In this document: positions 61,764 to 64,000 of the stretch, piece by piece | Numbering within the stretch: position 1 is the first letter of the stretch | Layout: each line of letters opens with the position of its first letter | NCBI GenBank assembly: GCA_947179155.2 | Contig: OX359267.1 | Span: 40,192,292 to 40,256,291, forward strand | DNA length: 64,000 bases | Direction: 5' to 3' | Origin: Hedera helix | Taxonomy: Eukaryota > Streptophyta > Magnoliopsida > Apiales > Araliaceae | Notes under the pieces: model-generated | What the model was told of the DNA's origin: nothing | Databases searched by the model: none | Seen by the model: only the letters and a program-made list of their open reading frames with translations | Position numbers and translations under genes: made by a program

Positions 61764-62507
61764 TGTAAGACCCCGAATTTTATGAAATACAAAATTTAAT
61801 TTTTCTTCATATATTTAATTTTTCTTCTGAAACAATAAGTAGTTAAATTGATAAAGTTAAAAGTTAAGGATGTTATATGCAAATTATATTTTGTCGGACA
61901 ATATTCACTTTGTCGGGGAATATTCGTTTGGTCGGGGAATATTCGTGCCGTACGACGGCGTCGAAATAACAAATTATTGGTGGACCCCACAACGGAATAT
62001 TTGTCGGATATAGAAAACGACAGAAATAACATTTTTAAATAAAAATAGTCAACGGAATTGTTAAAATACCGGTGATAAAAGAATAGTAACATACGGTAGT
62101 TTATGGTATTTTTTGTAGCACACGGTACTCTACAGTAACACACGGTATTGCATAGTGTCTCATATTATTGGTCTGATAATTGACACCGTAACTGTTACGC
62201 ATCATTTCATCGATAATTGTCACTGCATAATATTTTATATTATCAATTCAATAATTGTTGCTGCACTGTTTTTAAAATTATTGAACCTATTAATTGTCAC
62301 AGTAACATATGCACAGTAATTCACATTATTGAATCAATAATTGTCATGACACAGTAACGTATTTTTCTTTTACATACTTTCTGCATTATTGTTATCGCTA
62401 TTACGGTGTTATTTAAACAGTTGTATTTCATTAATTAATTGACTTGATATCTAACTCAGAAAGCTAACTATACTGTATTTATAACAATTAGTCATAATAA
62501 TGAATAA

Positions 62508-62757
62508 GTGTGAATTATTGTTGAATAATTGAATTGATAAAATTATTTGTTTATAATATAAAGTTAGGTGATATGAAATGAATGGTGTAGATTAAAGTGT
62601 AAATTATTGTTGAATAATTTGTTTATAATATAAAGTTAGGTGATATGAAATGAATGGTGTAGATTAAAGTGTGAATTATTGTTGAATAATTGAATTGATA
62701 AAGTTATTTGTTTATAATATAAAGTTAGGTGATATGAAATGAACGGTTTGGATTAAA
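62508..62757 (+). repeat. Three tandem copies, 72-89 bp
   Basis: Units start GTG(T)GAATTATTGTTG at 62508, 62597 and 62669 and end near ATGGTGTAGATTAAA. The middle copy lacks 17 bp. They lie just upstream of the LTR TATA box, a position where enhancer-like repeats occur. Confidence 0.85.
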
Positions 62758-63077
62758 TTAGAAAATCTTGGATATGATAAGATTTTTGGCTATAAATAGA
62801 AGCCTTAACTTAAGGATTTTTCATAAACTTCCTTACTTGTTATTTCTTTCTCTCTCTAAATACTTCTTGTGAAAGTTTTCTCTAAGTGTGCTTAAGTCAT
62901 CTTGAGTATTTGTGAAGATTTATAAGTGTACATGTATTGTTCAAGTTAATCAACCTCATTTAAATCAATATTCAGTCACGTGTTAAGGTAAAGGATTATC
63001 ATTATTTGATTCTCGAAAATAATATCGTTTCTTTCTTACTCATAAGATGTGCCATTTATTTCCATGTATTAATTTAT

Positions 63078-63368
63078 GGGAATAACCTTACGGCGCGGAT
63101 TACCGCCTGTTGGTGAATAACCTTTCGTATTCATTCCTTATTAATCTCTGAGAATAACCTTACGGTGTGGATTATCGCCTGTTTGGTGAATGACTATTCG
63201 TATTCAATTTTTATTAAATTGTGGGAATAACCTTACGGTGCGGATTATCGCCTGTTGGTGAATAACCTTTCGTATTCATTCCTTATTAATCTCTGAGAAT
63301 AACCTGACTACGCGGATTACCGCATATTTGGTGAATTACTCTTTGTATTCATTTCTTATTTGTCTCTT
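63078..63368 (+). repeat. Four tandem copies, ~72 bp
   Basis: Units start at about 63078, 63151, 63222 and 63295 with GAATAACCTTACGG and contain GCGGATTACCGCCTGTTGG and TTTCGTATTCATTCC. They lie downstream of the TATA box, so they would be transcribed. Confidence 0.85.
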
Positions 63369-64000
63369 ATGGAAATAATTTGTTTACACGAATTATCACA
63401 TAACACTTTTATTGCATATTCGTTTATAATATCATTTTCTTTCATATTCGTAAGTGATATTATTTTCCTTTATACTCATAAGGGATACCATCTTTTTCAT
63501 CTTCCATTATTCAAACTTACTATGGTAAGGGATATTAATTTCATTCACCTTTTGTTAATCAAACCTGCTACGGTAAGGGATATTATTTTCTTTCATACAC
63601 CTAAATCAAAACTTATTATGGAACTATTGCTTCTATAATTCCTGAAAATATTATATGTTCCATAATAGTTGCACTTCATCATTTCAATTGAACCATCCTA
63701 TTTACGTGAACCTTTCTATTGAACTGTAACCGTTATTTTGAACTGTGGATCTTGAATATCATTTTTAAATTTTACTCCACATCATATTGACAATTTGGAC
63801 ATTATTTGAATCTGTACAAATTAAACTTCTGATACTTATTGTTTATCATGTTTCTTCTGTTCATCATTTATATCATTCTAATCATCCAAATTCAAGTTGT
63901 TGTGAATATCTGTGGCCGGGGGCACAGATGCGATATAATTGTTGAACATATGATAGGTTAAAGGCGATATAATAGGTTAAAGGCAATACATCTGTTCGGT

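Larger units (their letters stand above)
61764..64000 (+). mobile_element. LTR start, plus strand, continuing past the window
   Basis: Begins TGTAAGACCCCGAATTTTAT, a typical plant LTR start. A TATA box TATAAATAG is at 62791-62799. Two tandem-repeat blocks lie inside. No LTR end or primer-binding site is reached before the window ends, so it is incomplete here. The start resembles the minus-strand end of the insertion at 912-4876. Confidence 0.6.

Overview
The window is nuclear DNA of a eudicot plant. The evidence is spliced genes with GT-AG introns, a DIVARICATA-type MYB gene, exons of a LEUNIG-type co-repressor and a plant uncoupling protein inside a transposon, and plant-type CACTA and Ty3/gypsy elements making up most of the sequence. 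Composition is AT-rich. The species cannot be named from the sequence. Only one gene looks intact; nearly everything else is transposable-element sequence in nested layers.

Region by region. (1) 1-6050: copy 1 of a tandemly duplicated MYB gene, a pseudogene split by a ~4 kb LTR-like insertion (912-4876, ATGAT repeats at both sides). (2) 7147-20213: an old CACTA (En/Spm) transposon with a decayed TNP2-type transposase gene (8145-11734) and a TNPA-like gene (11880-13379). A second CACTA sits inside it (13416-19600, TTC target duplication) and carries host exons: several LEUNIG_HOMOLOG-like WD40 exons, one uncoupling-protein exon and unassigned exons, all on the minus strand with splice sites. 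(3) 22224-24555: the intact MYB copy 2, two exons. (4) 25500-32480: two direct-repeat blocks flanking a decayed gag-protease fragment, a CACTA end and microsatellites. (5) 32478-35196: a probable solo LTR. (6) 36332-58764: one old Tat-lineage Ty3/gypsy element on the plus strand (RNase H tail, integrase, antisense ORF, 40-bp tandem array in the 3' region, probable LTR start). It is split by two young non-autonomous LTR elements of one family in opposite orientations (36732-45219 with TSD TAAAT; 49169-57648 with TSD GTTGT). (7) 58765-59710: a CACTA-like end and a ~100-bp-arm hairpin. (8) 59711-61351: a minus-strand LTR with its polypurine tract. (9) 61764-64000: a plus-strand LTR running out of the window.

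Most striking points. The two young elements start their LTRs at different members of a tandem ~103-bp series in which every unit carries a purine-rich stretch and an LTR-like TGTAATATC start; target duplications fix both boundaries. This points to a shift of plus-strand priming between polypurine tracts. The nested CACTA is the other highlight, a transposon-assembled chimeric gene.

Limits: everything was read by eye. Boundaries given as approximate are so, and family names rest on recalled motifs, not database searches.
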